38,888 nt of DNA from Planctomycetes bacterium GWF2_41_51. GTDB lineage: Bacteria > Planctomycetota > Phycisphaerae > Sedimentisphaerales > UBA12454. The translations under genes were made by a program, and so were the position numbers. A model generated the notes under the pieces. That model worked only from the letters and a program-made list of their open reading frames with translations, was not told the DNA's origin and made no database searches. Shown in pieces: positions 26,871 to 34,652 of the stretch; within the stretch, counting starts at the first letter, position 1, and each line of letters opens with the position of its first letter. The DNA lies in contig MHXZ01000020.1 of the NCBI GenBank assembly GCA_001825665.1, forward strand, positions 1-38,888, in the 5' to 3' direction.

Positions 26871-27770
26871 ATGAGTCTAATAAAACTATCTGATATGCTG
26901 AAAAATGCACAAAAAAATGGCTATGCTGTGGGATATTTCGAAGCATGGGACACATATTCTTTTGAGGCTGTTCTGGAAGCCGCCGAGGAAGAAAATTCTC
27001 CTGTTGTTTTAGGTTTCGGCGGTATGACTATGCATCAGGATTGGCTTAAAAGGTATGGAATCGCGCCTTTAGGACATTATGGTATTAAAATAATTGAGTC
27101 ATCTAAAATTCCTGCGGCTTTCATTCTTAACGAAGTTCCAAAAATTGAACATATAAAATCTGGCATTGGAACAGGCTTCAATACTGTTATGCTTGATAGC
27201 AGTTATCTTGCTTTCAAACAAAATGTAACTATAACCTCTAAGGTTGTAAAACTTGTAAAACCATATAACATCGAAGTTCAAGCGGAATTAGGCAGGCTGC
27301 CAACTTTTGGCGAAACATCTGATGGCGGCTTAACAGACCCCGATCAAGCTGAAGAATTTGTAAAGAAAACAGGTGTAGATTTTCTTGCAGTTTCAATAGG
27401 TAATGTCCATCTTCAGACAAATGGATCCTTCAATGTTGACACTTTAAGATTAGAAAAAATACGTGAAAAAGTTCCTGTACCCCTTGTTTTGCATGGTGGA
27501 AGTGGTTTCCCAAATAATGTCGTAGATAATGTTATCAAAGCCGGAATAAGCTTATTTCATTATGGAACAGCAATGAAAAAAGCTTTTCTGGAAGAAACAG
27601 TTAAACATCTAAAAAAAATCCCGAATAAGATTGATTACCAGGCTTTTGTAGGTTGCCGTAAAGCAACTGATATTTTGATGCCTGCTAAAAAAGCAATAAA
27701 AAACATTGTAAAAAGACAAATAAAATTATATGGCTCATCTAATAAGGCCAAATTATTTAAGAAAGGATAA
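26871..27770 (+). CDS. Class II (FBP/tagatose-bisphosphate type) aldolase-fold protein with altered active site
   Basis: 299 residues. The fold is that of KbaY/GatY/FbaA class II aldolases: start [21 protein letters not shown], then [38 protein letters not shown] with His180 and [10 protein letters not shown] with His208, the two zinc histidines at the positions usual for GatY/KbaY. However, the LHLDH block that holds the catalytic Asp and the first zinc His reads FILNEV (Asn87, Glu88). A zinc site could survive as Glu-His-His, but the proton-donating Asp is lost. The C-terminus is basic and ends in Lys-rich sequence. It is first gene of the operon divergent from DeoR and is followed directly by lsrF. 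It may be an aldolase of changed mechanism, or an isomerase-like relative. Confidence 0.8.
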   Translation: MSLIKLSDMLKNAQKNGYAVGYFEAWDTYSFEAVLEAAEEENSPVVLGFGGMTMHQDWLKRYGIAPLGHYGIKIIESSKIPAAFILNEVPKIEHIKSGIGTGFNTVMLDSSYLAFKQNVTITSKVVKLVKPYNIEVQAELGRLPTFGETSDGGLTDPDQAEEFVKKTGVDFLAVSIGNVHLQTNGSFNVDTLRLEKIREKVPVPLVLHGGSGFPNNVVDNVIKAGISLFHYGTAMKKAFLEETVKHLKKIPNKIDYQAFVGCRKATDILMPAKKAIKNIVKRQIKLYGSSNKAKLFKKG

Positions 27771-27772
27771 AA

Positions 27773-28660
27773 ATGCCAGAAGCAGATGTAAGCAAAAAAG
27801 AAAAAGAATATTCTGTAAATATCCCGCAGCAAACCCCTGGTTTCTTCCTCAAAGGAGCTGGCAACTTGGATTGGGGAATGAAAAATCGCCTCTCACGTAT
27901 ATTTAATCCAAAAACCGGCCGAACAGTTATGCTTGCTATTGATCATGGCTATTTTCAGGGACCAACTACTGGACTGGAACGAATAGATTTGAATATCGTT
28001 CCTCTAATGCCTCATGCTGACGCACTTATGCTTACTCGCGGCATCCTGAGGTCAATAGTGCCTCCATCAATCACCAAGCCAATTGTTATGCGATGCAGCG
28101 GCGGCCCAAGTATTCTTAAAGAACTTTCAAATGAAGAACTTGCGGTCGATATTGAAGATGCCATTAGAATGAACGTATCAGCAATCACTCTTCAAGTCTT
28201 CATCGGCGGAGAATTTGAAACTCGTTCAGTGCATAATATGACTAAACTCGTGGATATGGGTCTGCGTTACGGAATACCTACGATGGCCGTTACCGCTGTT
28301 GGAAAAGATATGGTTAGAGATGCTAAATATTTCCGTCTGGCGTGCAGAATCTGTGCTGAACTCGGCGCTCAATTCGTAAAAACTTATTTTGTGCCTGAAG
28401 ATTTTGAAACTATCACAGCTTCCTGCCCTGTTCCGATTGTTATGGCCGGCGGCAAAAAACTGCCTGAACTCGATGCCTTAACTATGGCTTATAATGCAAT
28501 CCAGCAAGGCGCCGCAGGTGTTGATATGGGCCGAAATATATTCCAGTCCGATGCCCCGGAAGCAATGATGCAGGCAGTTAGCAAAGTTGTTCATGAAAAT
28601 ATGAAACCACAGGATGCTCTTGATCTTTACAATACAATCAAAAATAAAACGAAAAAATAG
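27773..28660 (+). CDS. lsrF: LsrF-type thiolase (3-hydroxy-5-phosphonooxypentane-2,4-dione thiolase homologue)
   Basis: 295 residues. Long blocks match E. coli LsrF as I recall it: [65 protein letters not shown] with Lys203, [15 protein letters not shown] and [12 protein letters not shown]. LsrF is a class I aldolase-fold enzyme that uses its lysine and CoA to split phosphorylated HPD, the AI-2 derivative, into DHAP and acetyl-CoA. The short N-terminal lead ending [13 protein letters not shown] is also LsrF-like. None of LsrA, B, C, D, R, K or G is encoded here; neighbours are an aldolase-fold protein (2-base gap) and an Rpe homologue (3-base gap). It may therefore cleave another phosphorylated beta-diketone or 4-keto sugar. 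AAAGGA precedes the ATG. Confidence 0.82.
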   Translation: MPEADVSKKEKEYSVNIPQQTPGFFLKGAGNLDWGMKNRLSRIFNPKTGRTVMLAIDHGYFQGPTTGLERIDLNIVPLMPHADALMLTRGILRSIVPPSITKPIVMRCSGGPSILKELSNEELAVDIEDAIRMNVSAITLQVFIGGEFETRSVHNMTKLVDMGLRYGIPTMAVTAVGKDMVRDAKYFRLACRICAELGAQFVKTYFVPEDFETITASCPVPIVMAGGKKLPELDALTMAYNAIQQGAAGVDMGRNIFQSDAPEAMMQAVSKVVHENMKPQDALDLYNTIKNKTKK

Positions 28661-28663
28661 AAT

Positions 28664-29368
28664 ATGAAAAACAAAAAGGCGATTATCGATGAAATTAAAG
28701 CATCCGCCCCGCTTCTAAGCGTAGGCATACTCACGGCTGATTTAATGAATCTTGGTTTAGAAATAAAAATACTTGAAGATGCGGGCATAAAATTGCTGCA
28801 CATCGATGTAATGGATGGCAAAATCTGGCCTAAAATCACGGTTGGCTCATCTTTTGTGCAGGGAATCAAAACACCTATCCTTAAAGATGTCCATCTTTTA
28901 ATCGATAAGCCTGAAAATCAGATTGAGAACTTTATCAATGCAGGTGCCAATGTATTAACCTTTTCAATCGAATATTGCAGTGATGTCAAAAGAACATTTA
29001 ATATTATAAAGCAAATGCCGCAAGCGAAAGAGATGTTAGTTGGTTTGTCGCTTAATCCATCAACATCTATTGACAGTATAACTCCTTTTATCGATGATAT
29101 TGATGCTATTCTGTTGTTGGCAATAGGTCCTGATACGGGAAATAACAACTTTATTTCAGCTTTGCCTGAAAGAATTGCTCAATTAAGAAAAATCAAAAAA
29201 GACGTTTTAATTTTTGTAGATGGTGCGATTAAGAAAGATAATATTTCACAAGTTACATCAATGAATCCCGATGTTATCGTAGCGGGCAGCGGGATCTTTG
29301 ATGGTAAAGATCCCGCCGGCAATTTAAAATTTATGATTGATGCTGTTGAAAAAGGGAAAATAAAATGA
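28664..29368 (+). CDS. Ribulose-phosphate 3-epimerase family protein
   Basis: 234 residues, normal family length. The metal and catalytic residues are all present: His46 and Asp48 in LHIDVMDG, His77 in DVHLLIDKP, and Asp186 in VDGAIKK; the phosphate-binding end VAGSGIFDG is also intact. The central segment usually reading LMTVNPGF is replaced by LLLAIGPDTGNN, so the protein departs from housekeeping Rpe in the substrate loop, and it may act on another ketose phosphate, as do allulose-6-phosphate epimerases. It begins three bases after lsrF, without a clear ribosome binding site of its own, and its stop overlaps the SDR start (ATGA), so translation is probably coupled throughout. Confidence 0.85.
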   Translation: MKNKKAIIDEIKASAPLLSVGILTADLMNLGLEIKILEDAGIKLLHIDVMDGKIWPKITVGSSFVQGIKTPILKDVHLLIDKPENQIENFINAGANVLTFSIEYCSDVKRTFNIIKQMPQAKEMLVGLSLNPSTSIDSITPFIDDIDAILLLAIGPDTGNNNFISALPERIAQLRKIKKDVLIFVDGAIKKDNISQVTSMNPDVIVAGSGIFDGKDPAGNLKFMIDAVEKGKIK

Positions 29369-30183
29369 CATGCAAAAAATTACTTGATGGCAAAGTAGCC
29401 CTAATTACCGGCGCAGCCGGCGCAATTGGATATGGAATATGTGAAGTTCTTCTCGAAAATGGCTGCACTATAGCAGCTTCAGATATCGATAGTGAAAAGC
29501 TTGCAGAATTTGGAGATGACATTGAAAAATTATCGCCGGGTAAAACATCAACAGTTGTTATGGATGTTACTGATACAGCCTCTGTAAAGAATGGTTTTTC
29601 CGATGTCCTTCAGAAATTCGGCAGAATTGATATTGTGATTCATAATGCGGGCATAGCTTATGTATCCAAAATAATGGATATGGATTTGAAAAAATTCCAA
29701 CTTCTCGAAAAAGTGAATGTCGAAGGTACACTCATAATATTAGCCGAAGCTGCAAGGTGTTTCCTTGAACAAAAAACCCAAGGTGATATTGTAATTATGT
29801 CCACGAAAAATGTACCTTCTCCAAGCGCTGGATTTGGTGCATATAGCTGTACAAAAGCGGCCTGTCATCAGCTTGGCAGAATTGCCAGCCTCGAATTTGC
29901 TGAATATGGAATCCGCGTCAATATGGTTGCTCCTGATGCCGTTTTCTCTGAAGGAAAATATAAATCGGGATTGTGGGATTTGGTTGGCGCAGACCGTATG
30001 AAAGCTCGTGGAATAAATGAAAAAGAATTACATGAGTATTATCGTAATCGCAATTTGCTCAAGTCTGCCGTTACAGGCCGAGATGTAGGCAACGCGGTTT
30101 TATATTTTGTAAGCCGTCAAAGCCCTACCACCGGCGCAACTATTCCCGTCGATGGCGGCTTGCCCGATGCTACACCAAGATAA
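29365..30183 (+). CDS. Short-chain dehydrogenase/reductase (YuxG/RhaW C-terminal-domain-like)
   Basis: 272 residues. The nucleotide-binding motif is ITGAAGAIG (TGxxxGxG), followed by HNAGIAY (NNAG variant), STKNVPSPSAGFGAYSCTKAA with Ser and the YxxxK pair, and a C-terminal PVDGG. It resembles the SDR half of bifunctional class II aldolase/dehydrogenases (YuxG, also called RhaEW), where the aldolase splits rhamnulose-1-phosphate and the SDR oxidises lactaldehyde. Here it is a separate gene placed before the aldolase, three bases away. The segment GLWDLVGADRMKARGI and the ELHEYYRNRNLL run are also typical of that subgroup. It probably oxidises an aldehyde product or a sugar hydroxyl with NAD. 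AAGGG precedes the ATG. Confidence 0.83.
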   Translation: MTCKKLLDGKVALITGAAGAIGYGICEVLLENGCTIAASDIDSEKLAEFGDDIEKLSPGKTSTVVMDVTDTASVKNGFSDVLQKFGRIDIVIHNAGIAYVSKIMDMDLKKFQLLEKVNVEGTLIILAEAARCFLEQKTQGDIVIMSTKNVPSPSAGFGAYSCTKAACHQLGRIASLEFAEYGIRVNMVAPDAVFSEGKYKSGLWDLVGADRMKARGINEKELHEYYRNRNLLKSAVTGRDVGNAVLYFVSRQSPTTGATIPVDGGLPDATPR

Positions 30184-30186
30184 CGG

Positions 30187-31362
30187 ATGCTTATGAAAGA
30201 AGACAAAGAACTTTCTGATCTTATAGCAATATCAAATATTGTTGGTTGCGATAAAACACTTGTTCAGGGTGGAGGCGGCAATACATCCGTCAAAACAGAC
30301 AATGGTAGCGGAATGTATATAAAAGCAAGCGGTACTGCACTTGGAGATATGAATTTTCAAAAAGGCTGGCGAAAGGTAAAAATAAATAAAGTTAAAAATA
30401 TATTTGAAGATAGCCAACTTTCGGAAATGGACGATTTCAATAGGGAAAACAGAATTGTCAGTTATTTGCTGAAAGCTTGTGATGATGATATTAAGGAAAA
30501 TATAAGACCTTCTGTTGAAGCACCCTTTCACGCTATTCTTGACAAATATGTAGTTCATCTTCACGCGTTATCAGTACTTGCGTTGGTATGCGCAAAAGGC
30601 GGGAAAGAAGTCCTTGAACAAACATTCTCTAATCAACGCAATCCTATTTTATGGATACCATATGCAAATCCTGGTTATTCATTGGGTATTGAAATTTACA
30701 AATATGTAAAAGATTATGTTGAGAAACATGGCCAATTACCTAACATTATTTTTTTAGAGAAACATGGGGTTATAATTACATCGAAATCAAAAGGCCAAAT
30801 ACTACAACTAATTAAAAATGTCATTGATACTCTAAATAATATCTTGACTAACCAAATTGCAAAAGATTCCTTATATAATGATTTTACAAAAGAACATTTA
30901 AACATACGCAATTCTGTGGAAACAGCTTTGTATAAAATAACTGGACAAGTATGTCTTTTAAACCAATTCATTGATAACTACATAATTAATTTTTGTCGGC
31001 GGAAAGATGCCACAAAGTTGTTAAAATCGCCGCCAATGACACCAGATGAGATGGGCTTCGTTGAAAATATAATATGGCTAAACAATTATGATTTTGATTC
31101 TGTCAAGGATAAGATTGAAGTCGCGATTAAGAAGAATGACAAAGTACCTACTACATTCATGACAAGAGAAGGCGGGCTTTTAATACGTGCAAATAAAAAA
31201 CTCTCGGTGGTTATTAGAGATATAGTTGCAGGTTCATTATTTGTGAGAGTTGAAGCCCAAAAGTTTGGAGGTATCAATTCTTTAAACAGCCAACAACGTA
31301 AATTTATACAAAACTGGGAAGCTGAAAAATTCAGAGTACAACTCGCTGCCAAGGGAGCGTGA
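30187..31362 (+). CDS. Class II aldolase/adducin-fold aldolase (YuxG/RhaE-like)
   Basis: 391 residues. GGGGNTSVK near residue 28, VKASGTALGDM-like IKASGTALGDM, the zinc pair His124-x-His126 in VVHLHALSVLALV and His193 in LEKHGVI identify the class II aldolase/adducin family; the length and GGGGNTSVK start fit the aldolase half of YuxG-type bifunctional proteins, minus the SDR half, which is the preceding gene. The family cleaves ketose-1-phosphates such as L-rhamnulose-1-phosphate to DHAP and an aldehyde. About residues 225-391 form an extra C-terminal region. The start may be at 30187 or at the ATG at 30193; neither has a strong ribosome binding site. It ends two bases before the isomerase start. 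Confidence 0.82.
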   Translation: MLMKEDKELSDLIAISNIVGCDKTLVQGGGGNTSVKTDNGSGMYIKASGTALGDMNFQKGWRKVKINKVKNIFEDSQLSEMDDFNRENRIVSYLLKACDDDIKENIRPSVEAPFHAILDKYVVHLHALSVLALVCAKGGKEVLEQTFSNQRNPILWIPYANPGYSLGIEIYKYVKDYVEKHGQLPNIIFLEKHGVIITSKSKGQILQLIKNVIDTLNNILTNQIAKDSLYNDFTKEHLNIRNSVETALYKITGQVCLLNQFIDNYIINFCRRKDATKLLKSPPMTPDEMGFVENIIWLNNYDFDSVKDKIEVAIKKNDKVPTTFMTREGGLLIRANKKLSVVIRDIVAGSLFVRVEAQKFGGINSLNSQQRKFIQNWEAEKFRVQLAAKGA

Positions 31363-31364
31363 TA

Positions 31365-32054
31365 ATGAAAAGAAATGAAGTAAATAAATTGATTGAATAC
31401 GCAAAGAATGTTTTGCATAAAAACAACATTATTTTGCCGCCATTTGCTTATTGGTCTCCTGCCGATTGGAAAAACAAAGGCCCTGAATGTGATGAAATTC
31501 GTAAATGTATGTTAGGTTGGGATATCACAGATTTTGGTTCAAATAACTTTTATAAAGTAGGACTAGTTGTATTTACTTTAAGGAACGGCCATCATACGAT
31601 CGCACCATTTACTTCCAAGCCGTATGCTGAAAAGATTTTGATAGTTCAGCCTGACCAGCACACTCCTATGCATTTTCACAAAAGTAAAATGGAAGACATA
31701 ATTAACCGGTGCGGTGGCAATTTGATAATTCAGCTCTTTAATTCTGACAAAAATGAATCTCTTGCTGATACCGATATTGAGATTTCATTGGATGGTGTAG
31801 CGAAAAAAGTAACTGCTGGTTCAAAGATGGTCTTAAAGCCTGGAGAATCCATCACGATCCCTCCATATTTGTATCACGAATTTTGGGCTGATCACACAAA
31901 TGGATACGTGATTGCCGGCGAGGTGTCAAAAGTCAATGATGACAACATAGATAATAGGTTTTTAAATATTGTAGGCAGATTCCCAGACATTGAGGAAGAC
32001 TGCCAGATTAATCATTATCTTTGCAGTGAATATCCAATCGCTCTTTCTAATTAA
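31365..32054 (+). CDS. D-lyxose ketol-isomerase-type cupin sugar isomerase
   Basis: 229 residues from the ATG at 31365, seven bases after GGGAG; a GTG at 31359 is too close to that site. The metal-binding cupin motifs are QHTPMHFHKSKMEDIINRCGGNL with His103, His105 and Glu110, and YLYHEFW with His171, followed by AGEVSKVNDD. This is the signature of D-lyxose isomerase (YdaE type), a manganese enzyme interconverting D-lyxose and D-xylulose and also acting on D-mannose/D-fructose and L-ribose in characterised members. It is the only ketol isomerase seen in the window, and so is the likely entry step for a free aldose into the divergon pathway, giving a ketose for the PfkB kinase. Confidence 0.88.
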   Translation: MKRNEVNKLIEYAKNVLHKNNIILPPFAYWSPADWKNKGPECDEIRKCMLGWDITDFGSNNFYKVGLVVFTLRNGHHTIAPFTSKPYAEKILIVQPDQHTPMHFHKSKMEDIINRCGGNLIIQLFNSDKNESLADTDIEISLDGVAKKVTAGSKMVLKPGESITIPPYLYHEFWADHTNGYVIAGEVSKVNDDNIDNRFLNIVGRFPDIEEDCQINHYLCSEYPIALSN

Positions 32055-32095
32055 TATTACTGATAAAAAAAACAAAGTTGGAAAGGAATTAAATA

Positions 32096-33256
32096 ATGAG
32101 ATTCGAAATAAACATTGATTATCCTCTTGAAAAAATGGAAGCCTCGCGAAAACGTATGGAATCATGGCTAAAGTTCAAATATATTGATCGTGTTCCGGTA
32201 GCATTTTGTGTTGTTCCACGATATTTCACGCCTATTTTTAAAATTCCATACAAAGAGATATTCAAAGATGTTGAAACTCAATATTATTGGCTGCTTCAAT
32301 TTGCCAAATATAACATGGAGAACATACCCAGCGATGCCTTTTGTTCTCCGGCAATAAGTATATTACCTTATTTCGATAATGTGGTTGATGCAGATGCAAT
32401 GGGGGCTCAGATTGTTTGGCCAGAAAATGAAACATTACATGCTATCCCCTATATTAAGACAATTGAGCAAATGGAAGCATTTGAGATTCCTCCCGTAAAC
32501 AGTGGATTATGGGGGCGGACTATTGAGTGGTGGCTTAAGATGAAGGATTTTGCTGCTCAGACACGAGTCACTTTTGCAGGACATGAAGGACATATTGAAA
32601 TGGGATTATTAGGAATCAGCGGTATTGGCCCCCATATGATTGCGATTGATTTAGTCGGCACAGATTTTTATTGGTGGATATTGGAGTATCCTCAAGCGTG
32701 TCACCGTTTTTTGAATAAGATAACCCAAGCTTTAATCAAGTTTGACAAACATTGCCGTACCATCGACAAACGTCAACGCACAGATGTAAGTCTGGCCGAG
32801 GACTCTTCGCAAATAATGTCTGCTCAACAATTCGTAGAGTTCACAGTTCCTTACGATCGCATGTTGTATGAATCACTTCCCGACATTCCTAATACTCGGC
32901 GTGGTATGCACATGTGCGGTAAAAGCCAGCACCTGCATAAGGCACTGGTGGAAGAACTTAAAATTGATGCTTTTAATGTATTTGGCTACTTAGTGCCACC
33001 GGCTGTTGCTGCGGAAAATATGGGCGGAAAAGTAGCTTTATTTGGTAACATTAATCCTATGCTTATACACAAAGGCTCGAAAGAACAGATTAAGCAGGCT
33101 TGCTGGGAAGCTATAGATGTAATGGGGCCATATGGCGGCTTTATGCTTGGTGATGGTGCAAATGTTTGTCCCGGAACACCTCTTGAAAATTTGGCTGCAT
33201 TCGTCGAAACCGCTGAGGAATATGGTCTTGGCGGTGGAAAACTTCCACATGATTGA
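32096..33256 (+). CDS. UroD-like protein 4 (HMCG plus distal Cys)
   Basis: 386 residues. The N-terminal RMESWLKFKYIDRVPVAFCV and the barrel pattern place it in the UroD/cobamide methyltransferase superfamily. The metal-site region reads GMHMCGKSQHLHK, with His-x-Cys, and a distal Cys is in LGDGANVCPGTPLENL, so a zinc-thiolate site is possible, as in UroD-like protein 3, though the two proteins are otherwise far apart. VFGYLVPPAVAAENMGGKVALFGNINPM corresponds to the usual GGI/GNI strand. AAAGGA stands eight bases before the ATG. It is 41 bases after the isomerase and belongs to the same plus-strand run. Function unknown. Confidence 0.8.
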   Translation: MRFEINIDYPLEKMEASRKRMESWLKFKYIDRVPVAFCVVPRYFTPIFKIPYKEIFKDVETQYYWLLQFAKYNMENIPSDAFCSPAISILPYFDNVVDADAMGAQIVWPENETLHAIPYIKTIEQMEAFEIPPVNSGLWGRTIEWWLKMKDFAAQTRVTFAGHEGHIEMGLLGISGIGPHMIAIDLVGTDFYWWILEYPQACHRFLNKITQALIKFDKHCRTIDKRQRTDVSLAEDSSQIMSAQQFVEFTVPYDRMLYESLPDIPNTRRGMHMCGKSQHLHKALVEELKIDAFNVFGYLVPPAVAAENMGGKVALFGNINPMLIHKGSKEQIKQACWEAIDVMGPYGGFMLGDGANVCPGTPLENLAAFVETAEEYGLGGGKLPHD

Positions 33257-33359
33257 AAAACAATGACAACAAGAAACCAATATTCAGTTGATAATATACT
33301 TAGCAGCCTCATTTTACATGACAAATACAGGATATGGCATTGAAATGAAAGGCTTACGA

Positions 33360-34628
33360 ATGTTGAAATATGCCGTATTAACAACAGTTGCTTTATTATT
33401 TTCTGCCGGCTGCAAAAATAGAGAAAGTTTTTTTAATACCAATAAATTGACGTACCTCGAGAAAAGAGCCCCTATCACAATGGCCAAACTTGCCAAACAA
33501 ACAACATCAGGCATTTCCGTCATTGAAGTAAATGATTACGCTCCAGGTCTCTACACTGACGCAATGACGCCAAGCCCGCCTCATGCTGACATAAATCCAG
33601 GAAAAGCTTTTGTTGTATTTTGGAAAAAATATCCGCACCGTTTCGTCTTCAGCCACGAAGCAAGTTACTGTCCTTTGCTCGAACTGCCCAGCGGTGCCGC
33701 AATGTGCAATCAATTTTTCGAAGGTAACTTAGGTGAAGCAGAATTATTTAATAATATGGGGCGCAAAGAAAAAAATAGTTTTGTGGACATCCTCGAGAGC
33801 GGACATCAACGCGTTTGGATTCGATGGACATATTTCGCCGTGAATATGAATGATGATTCAAAGCCGCGATTGCGCGGAACAGAGGATTATTTTGGATATC
33901 CAAATGGTTTGATGCTTCGCCGGGCAACTTATCAAAGTCTTATGCCGGACAACGTCGTTGGTTATGCTACTGACCCGGTAGAACTCTTTGGAGTATTGCC
34001 AGCAGGTTTAGAATTTAAAGATGTATTCCAGCCTGATGTTAAGTACAAAGACTACCTGACCCTTACCGCGATGGATTTGTATAGTGATATACGTTATGAT
34101 ATCTATTGGGATGAGAATAAAAATGTACGTCGTAATGCTAATGATGCCGCTCTCGAAGCAATCTCAAAGTCAAAAGGATGTGCTTTGGTCTTGCCATTTC
34201 GTGATGGTTTGCTTTTCGCAGTGTTTGGAAATGCCAGCGGTTTTCCCTCAGAAAAAAATCAGCTAATAGATCACTGTACGCCACAAGCCCGAGGCGGCTG
34301 CGGCTGGGGAGTAGGACTTTGGGATCATTGGCCGATAGGTTGGTTGAATTCCCAGACATCTTTCTGGAAACCAGGTTCACCGTATGCCTATAGTTTTGGG
34401 TCAATTGGCCAATTCTTTGTCCCAGATGGCAAGAGAATTAGTTCATTTGCAAATGATTATCCCGAATATTGCAAAGATATGCAGCTCAATAAATGGACTG
34501 AAAATCGGATATTTTATGTGTTACTCGGTACAGCAGATGATTGGAACGAAATTCGGAGTATTGGAAAAAAATGGCTCGATAAAGGATCTGCTTGCACTTC
34601 GCCTGATAAGATTAAACATTTACGATAA
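33360..34628 (+). CDS. Lipoprotein of unknown function
   Basis: 422 residues from the ATG at 33360, which has AAAGG seven bases upstream and gives a compact signal MLKYAVLTTVALLFSAGC; longer in-frame starts at 33288 and 33345 lack sites. The lipobox-like FSAGC suggests lipidation of Cys18. The mature protein is rich in Trp, Tyr and Pro, with motifs VVFWKKYPHRFVFSHEASYC, GYPNGLMLRRATYQSL, ALVLPFRDGLLFAVFGNASG and GGCGWGVGLWDHWPIGWLNSQ, consistent with a beta-rich carbohydrate-active enzyme or binding protein. I do not recognise a family. It is 24 bases before a six-hairpin glycosidase-like gene, and an outer-surface or periplasmic role in handling the same glycan is the natural guess. Not assignable further. 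Confidence 0.65.
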   Translation: MLKYAVLTTVALLFSAGCKNRESFFNTNKLTYLEKRAPITMAKLAKQTTSGISVIEVNDYAPGLYTDAMTPSPPHADINPGKAFVVFWKKYPHRFVFSHEASYCPLLELPSGAAMCNQFFEGNLGEAELFNNMGRKEKNSFVDILESGHQRVWIRWTYFAVNMNDDSKPRLRGTEDYFGYPNGLMLRRATYQSLMPDNVVGYATDPVELFGVLPAGLEFKDVFQPDVKYKDYLTLTAMDLYSDIRYDIYWDENKNVRRNANDAALEAISKSKGCALVLPFRDGLLFAVFGNASGFPSEKNQLIDHCTPQARGGCGWGVGLWDHWPIGWLNSQTSFWKPGSPYAYSFGSIGQFFVPDGKRISSFANDYPEYCKDMQLNKWTENRIFYVLLGTADDWNEIRSIGKKWLDKGSACTSPDKIKHLR

Positions 34629-34652
34629 AATAGAATTAACAGGAAGTCTACG

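Noticed and set aside
27773-28660. A complete AI-2 (Lsr) uptake and degradation system
   Set aside because: Only LsrF is present. The kinase is PfkB-type, not LsrK, the regulator is DeoR-type with a sugar-enzyme operon, and no LsrABCD or LsrG is encoded.
12473-33256. Cobalamin-dependent methyltransferase system from the UroD-like genes
   Set aside because: No corrinoid-binding protein or reductive activator is encoded, and two of the four proteins lack the zinc-binding Cys set.
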